Positions 37,178-44,736 of a stretch of 64,000 bases of DNA are shown piece after piece. Under the pieces are notes generated by a model that saw nothing but the letters and a program-made list of their open reading frames with translations, ran no database searches and was not told where the DNA came from. The translations under genes were made by a program, and so were the position numbers. The stretch covers positions 1-64,000 of the forward strand of contig JAOADJ010000008.1 in NCBI GenBank assembly GCA_026417375.1, given 5' to 3'. The stretch is from Melioribacteraceae bacterium (GTDB lineage Bacteria > Bacteroidota > Ignavibacteria > Ignavibacteriales > Melioribacteraceae). Each line of letters begins with the position of its first letter. Positions within the stretch are counted from its first letter, which is position 1.

Positions 37178-38500
37178 TTATTTCAAAAGAATCATTTTCC
37201 TTGTTTGTGAAAAAATTTGTCCAGAGCCCGCTGAATGATTATTAATTGTTAATCTGTAAAAATATACACCACTAGTTAGAGACATTCCATGGAACGTCTC
37301 TACGTTAGTCCCTGATTGTTTGTATTCGTTAACTAATGTTGAAACTTCTTTTCCTAAGAAATCATAAACCTTCATTGTTACCCAGCTGTTGACTGGTAAG
37401 TCATAACTTATTTCTGTCGTAGGATTGAATGGATTCGGATAATTTTGATATAATTGAAATTGCGTCGGTAGTTCATCTATATTTTTATCTTTTACAGATA
37501 TTATTACACCACCGCTACGATAAACAGCTAAGCCGCCTACATGAGTACCAATCCATTTGTTATCAGAGCCATCTATTGTTATTGTATAAATATCATTATC
37601 TGGGATATTACAATTTGTTTTCTTAAAAACCGTCCAGTTGGTACCAACAAATTTAGCTAAACCAGCATCGGTACAAATCCATTTATTATTAGAAACATCA
37701 ACTTTAACACACCAGATATAATTACTTGGCAACCCTGAATTAGATGTATTATAAACTGTCCAGTTAGCTCCATCAAACTTTGCTAGACCTTTTCCGTAAC
37801 CATGAGTTCCAATCCATTTTGTACCAGAACCTTCTATAGCAATTGAATTAACTAAATCAGCTGGCAAACCCGAATTAGATGTTTTATAAGAAGTCCAATT
37901 TGTTCCATCAAATTTTGAAACTCCGCTTGCAGTACCTATCCATTTATTGCCCTGTGCATCGAAAACAATAGATTGAATTTGATTTCCAGCCAAGCCAGAA
38001 TTCCAAGTAAAATAAGTTGTCCAATTTGTACCATCAAATTTTGCTAAACCGGCATAAGTACCAATCCACTTGTTACCGGTTGCATCAATTGCAATGGACT
38101 GAACACTATTACTCATCAAACCATTGTTTAATAAGTTATAGGTAGTCCAATTAATACCTTCAAATTTTGCCAGACCGTTATATGTGCCAATCCATTTATT
38201 GCCCTGTGCATCAATAGCAATAGAATAAACTGTATTATCAGGAAGTTGTGAATTTGATTTTGTGTAAACTGTCCATGACGAACCACTAAATTTTGCAAGA
38301 CCACCTTTTTCAGTTCCAATCCATTTTGTACCATTATTTTCGATTGCTATTGAATATACTGTTGTGTATGGAGAAGGGGTTGTGGATGTTATTGGAAGTC
38401 CTGAGTTTGAGGAATTGTAAATAATCCACTCCGGGTTTTGCTGACTAAATATTATTGTTGATATAGTAAAATTAATTATAAAAATTAATGAGGATTTCAT
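37178..38500 (-). CDS. Propeller-repeat protein with T9SS sorting domain
   Basis: A 440-residue secreted protein with a signal peptide (1-19). Seven or so repeats of about 43 residues (VYSIAIDAQGNKWIGTYNGL then AKF-DG-NWT-Y) match the propeller repeat found in sensor kinases of this phylum, here as a free surface protein. Residues about 345-440 are a T9SS sorting domain with NYPNPFNPTTE. It carries two unusual loops: ETFHGMSL coded by a 26-bp palindrome, and NHSAGSGQIFS before the final KMILLK. GGAGGATC precedes the ATG. An inverted repeat lies 69-88 bases upstream, and the two-component system lies just upstream, so it may be a target of that system. Confidence 0.78.
   Translation of the reverse strand: MKSSLIFIINFTISTIIFSQQNPEWIIYNSSNSGLPITSTTPSPYTTVYSIAIENNGTKWIGTEKGGLAKFSGSSWTVYTKSNSQLPDNTVYSIAIDAQGNKWIGTYNGLAKFEGINWTTYNLLNNGLMSNSVQSIAIDATGNKWIGTYAGLAKFDGTNWTTYFTWNSGLAGNQIQSIVFDAQGNKWIGTASGVSKFDGTNWTSYKTSNSGLPADLVNSIAIEGSGTKWIGTHGYGKGLAKFDGANWTVYNTSNSGLPSNYIWCVKVDVSNNKWICTDAGLAKFVGTNWTVFKKTNCNIPDNDIYTITIDGSDNKWIGTHVGGLAVYRSGGVIISVKDKNIDELPTQFQLYQNYPNPFNPTTEISYDLPVNSWVTMKVYDFLGKEVSTLVNEYKQSGTNVETFHGMSLTSGVYFYRLTINNHSAGSGQIFSQTRKMILLK
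37277..37302. repeat. 26-bp palindrome in sorting-domain coding sequence
   Basis: TAGAGAC (37277-37283) and GTCTCTA (37296-37302) flank TTCCATGGAA; only 37284/37295 mismatches. It encodes part of the ETFHG loop. The arms and CCATGG centre resemble a dispersed GTAGAGACGTT...AACGTCTCTAC palindrome I recall in Bacteroidota and cyanobacteria. Confidence 0.7.
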
Positions 38501-38568
38501 AAGAAGATCCTCCCTAAGTATTAATATTTTTTTCTGTTAAATAATAATTAGATGTTGTTAATATTAAC

Positions 38569-38588
38569 AATGACACAAATATGTCATT
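38569..38588. promoter_or_regulatory. Inverted repeat AATGACA-N6-TGTCATT (copy 1)
   Basis: A perfect 7-bp inverted repeat with a 6-base spacer, 69-88 bases upstream of the propeller/T9SS gene start and just past the response-regulator stop. An identical arrangement occurs at 39293-39312. It is a candidate operator for the NarL-type regulator. Confidence 0.5.
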
Positions 38589-38612
38589 TAAGGAATTGCA
38601 TTTTGAGAGAGG

Positions 38613-39242
38613 TTAGATAAGACCTTGTTTAATTGCTTTTACAACTGCTTGCGATTTCGAATGAACATGAAGTTTTTCGTAGATGTGACGAATGTGGTTC
38701 CTAACTGTATCAATACTAATGTACAATTTTTCAGCAATTAAATTATAGTTCATTCCTTCAACAAGTAGAGCAAGTATTTCTTCTTCACGGGGAGTTAGTT
38801 GAATATGTTCATCTTCAGTAGGAATATATTTCTTGAACATCTCAACTGCTCTTCTTGCAATTACTGGGGTCATTGGCATTCCACCTGAAGCAGCGTCTTC
38901 AATTGCATGTAGTAATCTTGCTGGTGGAGTTTTTTTGAGTAAATATCCGTTAGCGCCATTTAATATTGAATGAAAAATAAGATTATCATCGTCTCGCCCG
39001 GTCAACATAACAATTTGTGCTTCAGGTAATTTTTTTCTAATTGCACTAATACCTTCGATGCCAGAAATACCGGGCAACCCAATATCTAATAAAACAACAT
39101 CTGTTTCTTGTAGCTTCAACAATGCTTCTTCTATTCTTTCAAACTTACCAACACACCGAAAACCTTCTGTACTTTGAATCATATGATAAAGACCTTCGCG
39201 AAAGTCTTCGTTGTCTTCTATTATCGTTACCCGTATTGACAT
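38613..39242 (-). CDS. NarL/LuxR-family response regulator
   Basis: A 209-residue cytoplasmic two-component regulator. The receiver domain (1-120) has the acidic pair IIEDNED, phospho-acceptor Asp53 in VVLLDIGLPG, Thr in MLTGRDDD and Lys in LLKKTPP. The LuxR helix-turn-helix spans about 145-205 (LTPREEEILALLVEGMNYN, then TVRNHIRHIYEKLHVHSKSQ). It lies 60 bases after the histidine kinase gene. A perfect AATGACA-N6-TGTCATT repeat lies 51-70 bases upstream of its start, and a second copy lies before the next gene, suggesting autoregulation and control of the propeller gene. No clear ribosome site is seen. Confidence 0.92.
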   Translation of the reverse strand: MSIRVTIIEDNEDFREGLYHMIQSTEGFRCVGKFERIEEALLKLQETDVVLLDIGLPGISGIEGISAIRKKLPEAQIVMLTGRDDDNLIFHSILNGANGYLLKKTPPARLLHAIEDAASGGMPMTPVIARRAVEMFKKYIPTEDEHIQLTPREEEILALLVEGMNYNLIAEKLYISIDTVRNHIRHIYEKLHVHSKSQAVVKAIKQGLI

Positions 39243-39292
39243 TTTATTATCTTATTACTACAAATAACTTAAAGAGTGAAAAGTGTATTTAC

Positions 39293-39312
39293 AATGACAT
39301 TTTTATGTCATT
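39293..39312. promoter_or_regulatory. Inverted repeat AATGACA-N6-TGTCATT (copy 2)
   Basis: Same arms and same 6-base spacer as 38569-38588. It overlaps the histidine-kinase stop codon and lies 51-70 bases upstream of the response-regulator start. It could be an operator or a weak processing hairpin. Confidence 0.5.
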
Positions 39313-41468
39313 CTTTTTATTAATAAAATTTTTGTTCCTTTACCTGGTGAAGATTGAAAAGTAAACTCAGCATTAATTTCTTCAGCCCGTTTTTTCATGT
39401 TATTAATTCCATGGCCTGATAATGCATGAGTGCTTTTATCTTTAAAAAATTTACCGGCATCAATATCAAAACCTTTTCCGTTATCTATAATTATCATTTC
39501 GAAATTATTATCACAGAATTTTGTGCTGAAATTAATTTTAGTTGCATTAGCATGCTTAATAATATTATTCATTGCCTCTTTAAAAATTAGATAAATATTT
39601 CTTCTTGCTTCTTCATCAATCGAAACATTCTCATTTATTTCTTGAACACTAATTTCATATTCAATTCTGTTTATACTACATTGTTCCACAATATGATTTT
39701 TCATGCGAATAAGCATATCGTTAAGCGAATCATGTTCGGGTGCAACTGACCAAATAATATCACTCATGTGATCAATTGCTTCAGAGGAAAGCACACTGAT
39801 TTTATCTAACATTTTCTTCTGCTGTTCGGATAATTCAGGATATTGACGCTTGAATGATTCAGAATATAATGCAATGCTACCTAAGGTTGAAGAAATATCA
39901 TCATGTAAATCACGCGATATTTGTAATCGGGTTTTATCTTTTTCTTCTCTTAACTGTTTATCATGTTCTAGTTTAGCTATTTTTATTCGAAGCTTTCTTG
40001 TTGAATAAAATCTTATTGTACCAACAAGTACACTTAAAAAGAAAATTGATATTATTGACAAGAACCATGTTGTCTCCCAAAATGGAGAAGAAATAATAAA
40101 TGTAATTTGTGCCGGTTGAGTTGAATAAATACCATTACCATTAATTGCAAATACTTTAAAAGTCTTTTTGCCAGGAGTTAAGTTTCTGTAACGTACATTT
40201 TTTTCCGAAGTTGGTTCAGACCAATTTTCATCGAATCCTTCCATTTTATATATATACTTTATTTTCTCTTCGTCTGAAAAACTCAAAGCACAAAAATTAA
40301 TTGTTACATCGTTTTGAGTATAATCGAGAGTAGTAATATTGTCTTTTGATTTGTAATAAGAATTATTAATTGAATTAAAGAAATAAGTTGTATCGGTATA
40401 TGCTTCTTCAATTCCTACTTTGGGCGGATAATTTTCAAAATCTATTTGTGATAAATCAACTCTGATTGCTCCTTCGGTAGTTGCTAACCAAAGTATGGAA
40501 GAACCTTTTCTGTGATAAACATTATTTATGCTGACATCATGAGAAGGAATTAAAGTATAATTTCCCAAGCTTATAATTCTATCTTCCTTTAATTTGTGCA
40601 GTGATTTATCTGTTACAATCCAAAATTCTGTTTTATCAGTTGAGGGAAAAATAGCCCAAACAGTTTTACTAAGTAACCCGCTCTCTGTAGAATAAGTTGT
40701 AATTCTATTTTCACTTATTTGAACTAAACCCTCATCAGTCCCCAAGAAAATATTTTTATCATCTTCATATACATCGTAAATTGTGTTGGATGGCAACCCA
40801 GTTGCTTTTGAATAGTTATTGAAAATATTGTTGTTGTATCTACTCGCACCATTATTACGGGATAAAAACCAAATAGCGTTATTTGTATTAATGGTTTTTT
40901 CAATCATGTTACTTGCTAAGCCATCTGAAATTGTAAATAGCTTGAATTTATCATTCGAGTATTTATATGTTCCTCCACCATAAGTCGAAATCCAGATTGA
41001 ATTTTCATTATTATAAAAAATTGAAGCAACACCATAAGGAATTGTCCATACCTTGATTTTCTGTTTAGCGAGAATCTGATTTAAAGAGGTTGGTCCATAC
41101 ATTGGATCGAAAGTTCCGATATAAATGTTTCCTTTCGAATCTTCTGTAAAGCAACGAACTTCTTTGATATTAGGAATATATTTTTCAAGAGGGATTACAT
41201 TGTTTTTAGAAATTACAGAAACACCATTACGCATTCCTAACCAAACATTACTAAATCTATCTTCGTAAATAACCGTTATATCATCTGATGGCAATCCGCT
41301 TTTAGTGTCATACATTTTTATATGTGACCCAAGAAATTTTTGAACACCGCTTCCCATAGTACCGAACCATAAATTACCTTCGTAATCACAAAATGCAGAA
41401 CTAATTCTATCTTGGATGTTTTTTTTACAATGCATTTCACAAATTGATAAGAATCTTTTTCGAAGCAT
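39303..41468 (-). CDS. Hybrid propeller histidine kinase, 3' part (frameshifted)
   Basis: The C-terminal 721 codons of a NarL-type sensor kinase. It continues the propeller repeats (DYEGNLWFGTMGSGVQKF, RFSNVWLGMRNGVSV) and then has a Y_Y_Y domain (about 395-460), one membrane helix (FLSIISIFFLSVLVGTI), a HisKA_3 dimerisation domain with RDLHDDISSTLG, and a HATPase domain (IIDNGKGFDID, GHGINNMKKRAEEI). The N-terminal part is in the other frame at 41318-42316. Adding one A to the A8 tract (41419-41426, minus strand) fuses both into 1004 residues. The annotated ATG here is probably not a real start. The response regulator follows. Confidence 0.85.
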   Translation of the reverse strand: MLRKRFLSICEMHCKKNIQDRISSAFCDYEGNLWFGTMGSGVQKFLGSHIKMYDTKSGLPSDDITVIYEDRFSNVWLGMRNGVSVISKNNVIPLEKYIPNIKEVRCFTEDSKGNIYIGTFDPMYGPTSLNQILAKQKIKVWTIPYGVASIFYNNENSIWISTYGGGTYKYSNDKFKLFTISDGLASNMIEKTINTNNAIWFLSRNNGASRYNNNIFNNYSKATGLPSNTIYDVYEDDKNIFLGTDEGLVQISENRITTYSTESGLLSKTVWAIFPSTDKTEFWIVTDKSLHKLKEDRIISLGNYTLIPSHDVSINNVYHRKGSSILWLATTEGAIRVDLSQIDFENYPPKVGIEEAYTDTTYFFNSINNSYYKSKDNITTLDYTQNDVTINFCALSFSDEEKIKYIYKMEGFDENWSEPTSEKNVRYRNLTPGKKTFKVFAINGNGIYSTQPAQITFIISSPFWETTWFLSIISIFFLSVLVGTIRFYSTRKLRIKIAKLEHDKQLREEKDKTRLQISRDLHDDISSTLGSIALYSESFKRQYPELSEQQKKMLDKISVLSSEAIDHMSDIIWSVAPEHDSLNDMLIRMKNHIVEQCSINRIEYEISVQEINENVSIDEEARRNIYLIFKEAMNNIIKHANATKINFSTKFCDNNFEMIIIDNGKGFDIDAGKFFKDKSTHALSGHGINNMKKRAEEINAEFTFQSSPGKGTKILLIKRMT

Positions 41469-42316
41469 AATATTCCATTGCTTTCAGTACCACACCAAAG
41501 ACGACCTTCTTTATCCTCTGTGACTGACTCTATTGAGATGTTGTATAATTTTCTTACTGCAATTGGATTTTTCCCTTCAACATTTTTTAGCTCGATAAAT
41601 CCGGTCATTCCAAAAAGACAAACGTTTCCATTAGATCGAACAAAAGCGCCCAATGGTCCAAAGTGTGGTTTAAATATTTTCTTTACTTCTTTTGGAACAT
41701 TTACAGTTGTTGTTTTGAATTCTAAATCGTCAGTTGGTATAATTCTTTTATATGAAAGAGAATCTTCAATTAGAATAGTGCCATCTTGCAAAACAGAAAG
41801 TAACCGATGTTGATTATGCAATTTTAATAAAGAAAATTTTTCTTGAAATAATAACACGATTCCATTTTCAACATCAAAATAGATACAACCAAATTTATCT
41901 TCCAATATATTTTTAACTGAATTACCTAAGGGACTATTTTTACTATTATATGTATAAAAATTTTTACCATCATATTTTGTAACTCCACTTTCATGTAAGC
42001 CGAACCACATAGAGCCGTTACGATCTTGAAAAATCTTTAAAACAAAGTTATTGCCTAATCCGTTGCTTGCATTAAGAATCAAGAAAGATTTTCCATTATA
42101 TCTTGCAGCACCTCTATCTGTACCAAACCAAAGATATCCGGCTCTATCCTGATAAGTGCACATTATGTAATCACTTGGTAATCCGTTAGCCCGATTGTAA
42201 GTTTTGAAAACATGTTGTTGAGATGATAATGGAATTGATATTATAAAATATATAGCTAAGTTGAATAGAATCTGGAATTGCCCAAACAAACGAATTATAT
42301 AAAATTCTTTTGGCAT
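41318..42316 (-). CDS. Hybrid propeller histidine kinase, 5' part (frameshifted)
   Basis: The N-terminal part of the same kinase. It has a signal/anchor helix (about residues 9-31) and two-component propeller repeats (GLPSDYIMCTYQDRAGYLWF, then GTDRGAARYNGK; FQDRNGSMWFGLHESGVTKYDG; EDKEGRLWCGTESNGI). The true reading leaves this frame after ...SYQFVKCIV, at the A8 tract. The remaining 40 or so codons (after KKTSKIELVLHF) are out-of-frame tail that ends with a chance stop. Propeller sensors of this type bind extracellular ligands, often glycans. It lies 27 bases downstream of the kelch gene. Confidence 0.75.
   Translation of the reverse strand: MPKEFYIIRLFGQFQILFNLAIYFIISIPLSSQQHVFKTYNRANGLPSDYIMCTYQDRAGYLWFGTDRGAARYNGKSFLILNASNGLGNNFVLKIFQDRNGSMWFGLHESGVTKYDGKNFYTYNSKNSPLGNSVKNILEDKFGCIYFDVENGIVLLFQEKFSLLKLHNQHRLLSVLQDGTILIEDSLSYKRIIPTDDLEFKTTTVNVPKEVKKIFKPHFGPLGAFVRSNGNVCLFGMTGFIELKNVEGKNPIAVRKLYNISIESVTEDKEGRLWCGTESNGILCFEKDSYQFVKCIVKKTSKIELVLHFVITKVIYGSVLWEAVFKNFLGHI
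41419..41426 (-). other. A8 tract at the kinase frameshift
   Basis: On the minus strand GTAAAAAAAAC reads as V-K-K-T in the upstream frame and K-K-N-I in the downstream frame. One extra A, or slippage by one base during transcription or translation, restores a single 1004-residue kinase. It may be a real mutation, a phase-variable tract or an assembly error. Confidence 0.8.
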
Positions 42317-42343
42317 CTAACAAAATATTTATTTTAAAAAATT

Positions 42344-44725
42344 CTATTTCAGAAAAATCATTTTACGAACAGAAGAAAAATTGTTTGCAGTTAATCGATA
42401 AAAATATACACCACTTGGTAAAGTCGTTCCATGGAACGTCTCTACATATATTCCAGGTTGTTTGTATTCATTTACTAATGTTGTTATTTCATTTCCTAAT
42501 AGATCATAAATCTTTAATGTAGTCCAAACACCTACTGGTAACTGATAACTGATAACCGTTACTGGATTGAACGGATTGGGATAGTTTTGAGATAAATTAA
42601 ATTCTGTAGGTAAATGTTCAATGCTAACATCAGTAATACGAACAGTAACTTCTTCAGAATACTTTGAAAATAATTCGCCAACAAAAGATCTTATTCTATA
42701 CGAGTATTCATTCCCAACTGTTACATTTTTATCAAGATATTTGTTTGTGTTCGGCTCGGTTCTTGTTAGTTCAAAATATTGCGACTGGTTTTCTCGTCTT
42801 TCAATACTCGATCTCGGATTGTTATTAGATTTATTAATCCAATTTATTTCAATACCATCTTTTTTACATATACAACTAACATTTTGTGGCTTCGGTGGAT
42901 AAACATTAATTGCTTCTGCATTAGAATGTTCAGACTCAGCAAAGTCATTAAAAGCTGTTACTGTGTAAGTATATCTTTCTCCGTCTTTGAAAGATGTATC
43001 ATTATAATATTGCTCGTTTGCATTTACAGTCCCGATAATATTCGCATTAGAACCGATAGCGTTTCTATATATTCGAAAACCTTTTTCATTATTTGAAAGA
43101 TCTCTCCATGAAATTAAAATAATAATACAAGAAGTATCATCGAATGTTACTGGGTTTAAAAATGGGGCAATAGGAGGACCGATTAATTCAATTTTTACCT
43201 CATTACAATAACCTGAGAATAATTCACGAATGAAAGCCCGAACTCTATAAGTATACTCTTTCCCATATTCCAAATTTGTATCTATATACTTTGTTTGGTT
43301 AGGGTTCGTGTTTGTTATATTACTGAATGGCTCACTTCCAATTTTTCGTTCAACACTAAATTGCGTTTTGTTATCAGAATTATTTTTCCAGGTAAGCTCA
43401 ACATTTTTAGACACTTGTTTACATACAAGATTGGTTGGCGCGGGTGGTATTAATGAGATTTTTATTGGATTAGAATGCTCAGATTCTCCCGCATCGTTAA
43501 AAGCTGTAACAGTGTAAGTATAGATATCCCCGAAAGAGTAGGACTGATCATAATAAATTGTTTGGTTAGCGCCTTCGGCTCCAATAACCACAGGATTTGA
43601 ACCGTTACTGTTTCTATAGATTCGAAAACCATTTTCGTTATCAGAATTATCTATCCAATATATTTTAATTACTCTGGTTGTATCATCATTGAATACTTTT
43701 TCTAATTTTGGAGCTAAAGGAGGATGTGGTAATGTAATAATTTCTGTTTTTGCTACAGGTTGACCACCACTTAATCCACCAAATAAAATTATTTGATTGT
43801 TACCAAGATTAGCTGCACCACCCCGGCTTCTTGTAATTTGAGCGTCTGGTAGCTTCTTAAATTCATTATCCTTTAATAAATGTACATTCGAATTTTGCTC
43901 GGAAGTATTTTCTCCGCCGATAATTAAAACTGTTTTATCCGTGTCTCCAACCACAACTATATTTGTATGGCTTGCTGCAAGAGGAGTTGAGCCAGTATAG
44001 TTTTGTTTTGTCCAAGTTTTTGTTGATAAATCTAGAATCCATCCCTCATTTGTATATTTTGGGTTATCATTTCCACCAAACCCACCAAAGATATTTATCT
44101 TATTTGCTATTACCCATGCAGCGTATCCATATATCACTCCCGGGCTTGGTTGAAAAGGTACGCTAATCATAGTTCCTTCTTGTGTTGCCGGATTATATTT
44201 ATAAATAAAACTTGATAATGATCCGTTACTGGTTTTTCCTCCTATTAAGTAAATCTCATTACCAATCACTACTGCTGAATGGCCATATCTACGAGGGGGA
44301 TTGTACTGATTACTGTTCCAACTTTTATTCTCCCATGCATTTGTATCCGGGTTGTAGCTCCAAATATCATCTAAAACACCATTGGGTCCAACACCTCCAA
44401 AGATGTATAATAAATTCCCAAATACGCACAAGGCAAATGAATGACGCTCCGGGGGTAATTGACTTTGTGGTTCGTTTTTTGTCCAACGCTGATTTTTGTA
44501 ACACCATAAGTCATTTAGTAAATCACCAGCAACAGAGTATTCATTAGTGTTGTTACCAGATTTCATCATAGCTTGAGGTACAGAACCAGCACCTCCAAAT
44601 AAATAAACATTACCCTTGATGTTTACCATGCCATGCCCAAACCGGGCAGAAGGCTCAGTAGTTTGTGAAAAAGTAAAGTCATAATTAATTAGCAACAGCA
44701 TGAGTGAAATAATAATGAGTCTCAT
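42344..44725 (-). CDS. Kelch plus fibronectin-III protein with T9SS sorting domain
   Basis: A 793-residue surface protein. After a signal peptide (1-20) comes a kelch propeller (about 25-330; repeats such as IYLIGGKTSNGSLSSFIYKY, LLYIFGGVGPNGVLDDIW). Four fibronectin-III modules (about 337-690) follow in an A-B-A-B pattern: the first and third share FRIYRN..GSN and YTYTVTAFND, the second and fourth share ERK/ERR, Y-YR-R-F and ELFS. A T9SS sorting domain (about 705-793, NYPNPFNPVT, ETFHGTTLPSG) closes it. AGGTGGAAT precedes the ATG. It lies 11 bases after the next repeat protein, so they are one operon. Adhesion or glycan binding is likely; no active site is seen. Confidence 0.8.
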   Translation of the reverse strand: MRLIIISLMLLLINYDFTFSQTTEPSARFGHGMVNIKGNVYLFGGAGSVPQAMMKSGNNTNEYSVAGDLLNDLWCYKNQRWTKNEPQSQLPPERHSFALCVFGNLLYIFGGVGPNGVLDDIWSYNPDTNAWENKSWNSNQYNPPRRYGHSAVVIGNEIYLIGGKTSNGSLSSFIYKYNPATQEGTMISVPFQPSPGVIYGYAAWVIANKINIFGGFGGNDNPKYTNEGWILDLSTKTWTKQNYTGSTPLAASHTNIVVVGDTDKTVLIIGGENTSEQNSNVHLLKDNEFKKLPDAQITRSRGGAANLGNNQIILFGGLSGGQPVAKTEIITLPHPPLAPKLEKVFNDDTTRVIKIYWIDNSDNENGFRIYRNSNGSNPVVIGAEGANQTIYYDQSYSFGDIYTYTVTAFNDAGESEHSNPIKISLIPPAPTNLVCKQVSKNVELTWKNNSDNKTQFSVERKIGSEPFSNITNTNPNQTKYIDTNLEYGKEYTYRVRAFIRELFSGYCNEVKIELIGPPIAPFLNPVTFDDTSCIIILISWRDLSNNEKGFRIYRNAIGSNANIIGTVNANEQYYNDTSFKDGERYTYTVTAFNDFAESEHSNAEAINVYPPKPQNVSCICKKDGIEINWINKSNNNPRSSIERRENQSQYFELTRTEPNTNKYLDKNVTVGNEYSYRIRSFVGELFSKYSEEVTVRITDVSIEHLPTEFNLSQNYPNPFNPVTVISYQLPVGVWTTLKIYDLLGNEITTLVNEYKQPGIYVETFHGTTLPSGVYFYRLTANNFSSVRKMIFLK
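42354..42439 (-). repeat. 86-bp direct repeat, copy 1 (sorting-domain 3' end)
   Basis: Identical to 44747-44832 except at two positions (42368, 42424). It encodes the end of the sorting domain (TLPSGVYFYRLTANNFSSVR). Such similarity between otherwise different proteins suggests recent gene conversion or duplication of the sorting module. It includes a palindrome centred on 42431/42432. Confidence 0.9.
42422..42441. repeat. CGTTCCATGGAACG palindrome in coding sequence
   Basis: A 20-bp palindrome with one mismatch (42424/42439), centred on CCATGG. The right arm continues GTCTCTAC as in the 37277-37302 element. It encodes the ETFHGT loop. Confidence 0.7.
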
Positions 44726-44736
44726 ATTCCACCTAT

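Noticed and set aside
41318-42316. Two separate kinase genes
   Set aside because: The overlapping frames split one propeller domain in the middle of a repeat, and one base restores continuity, so a single broken gene is simpler.
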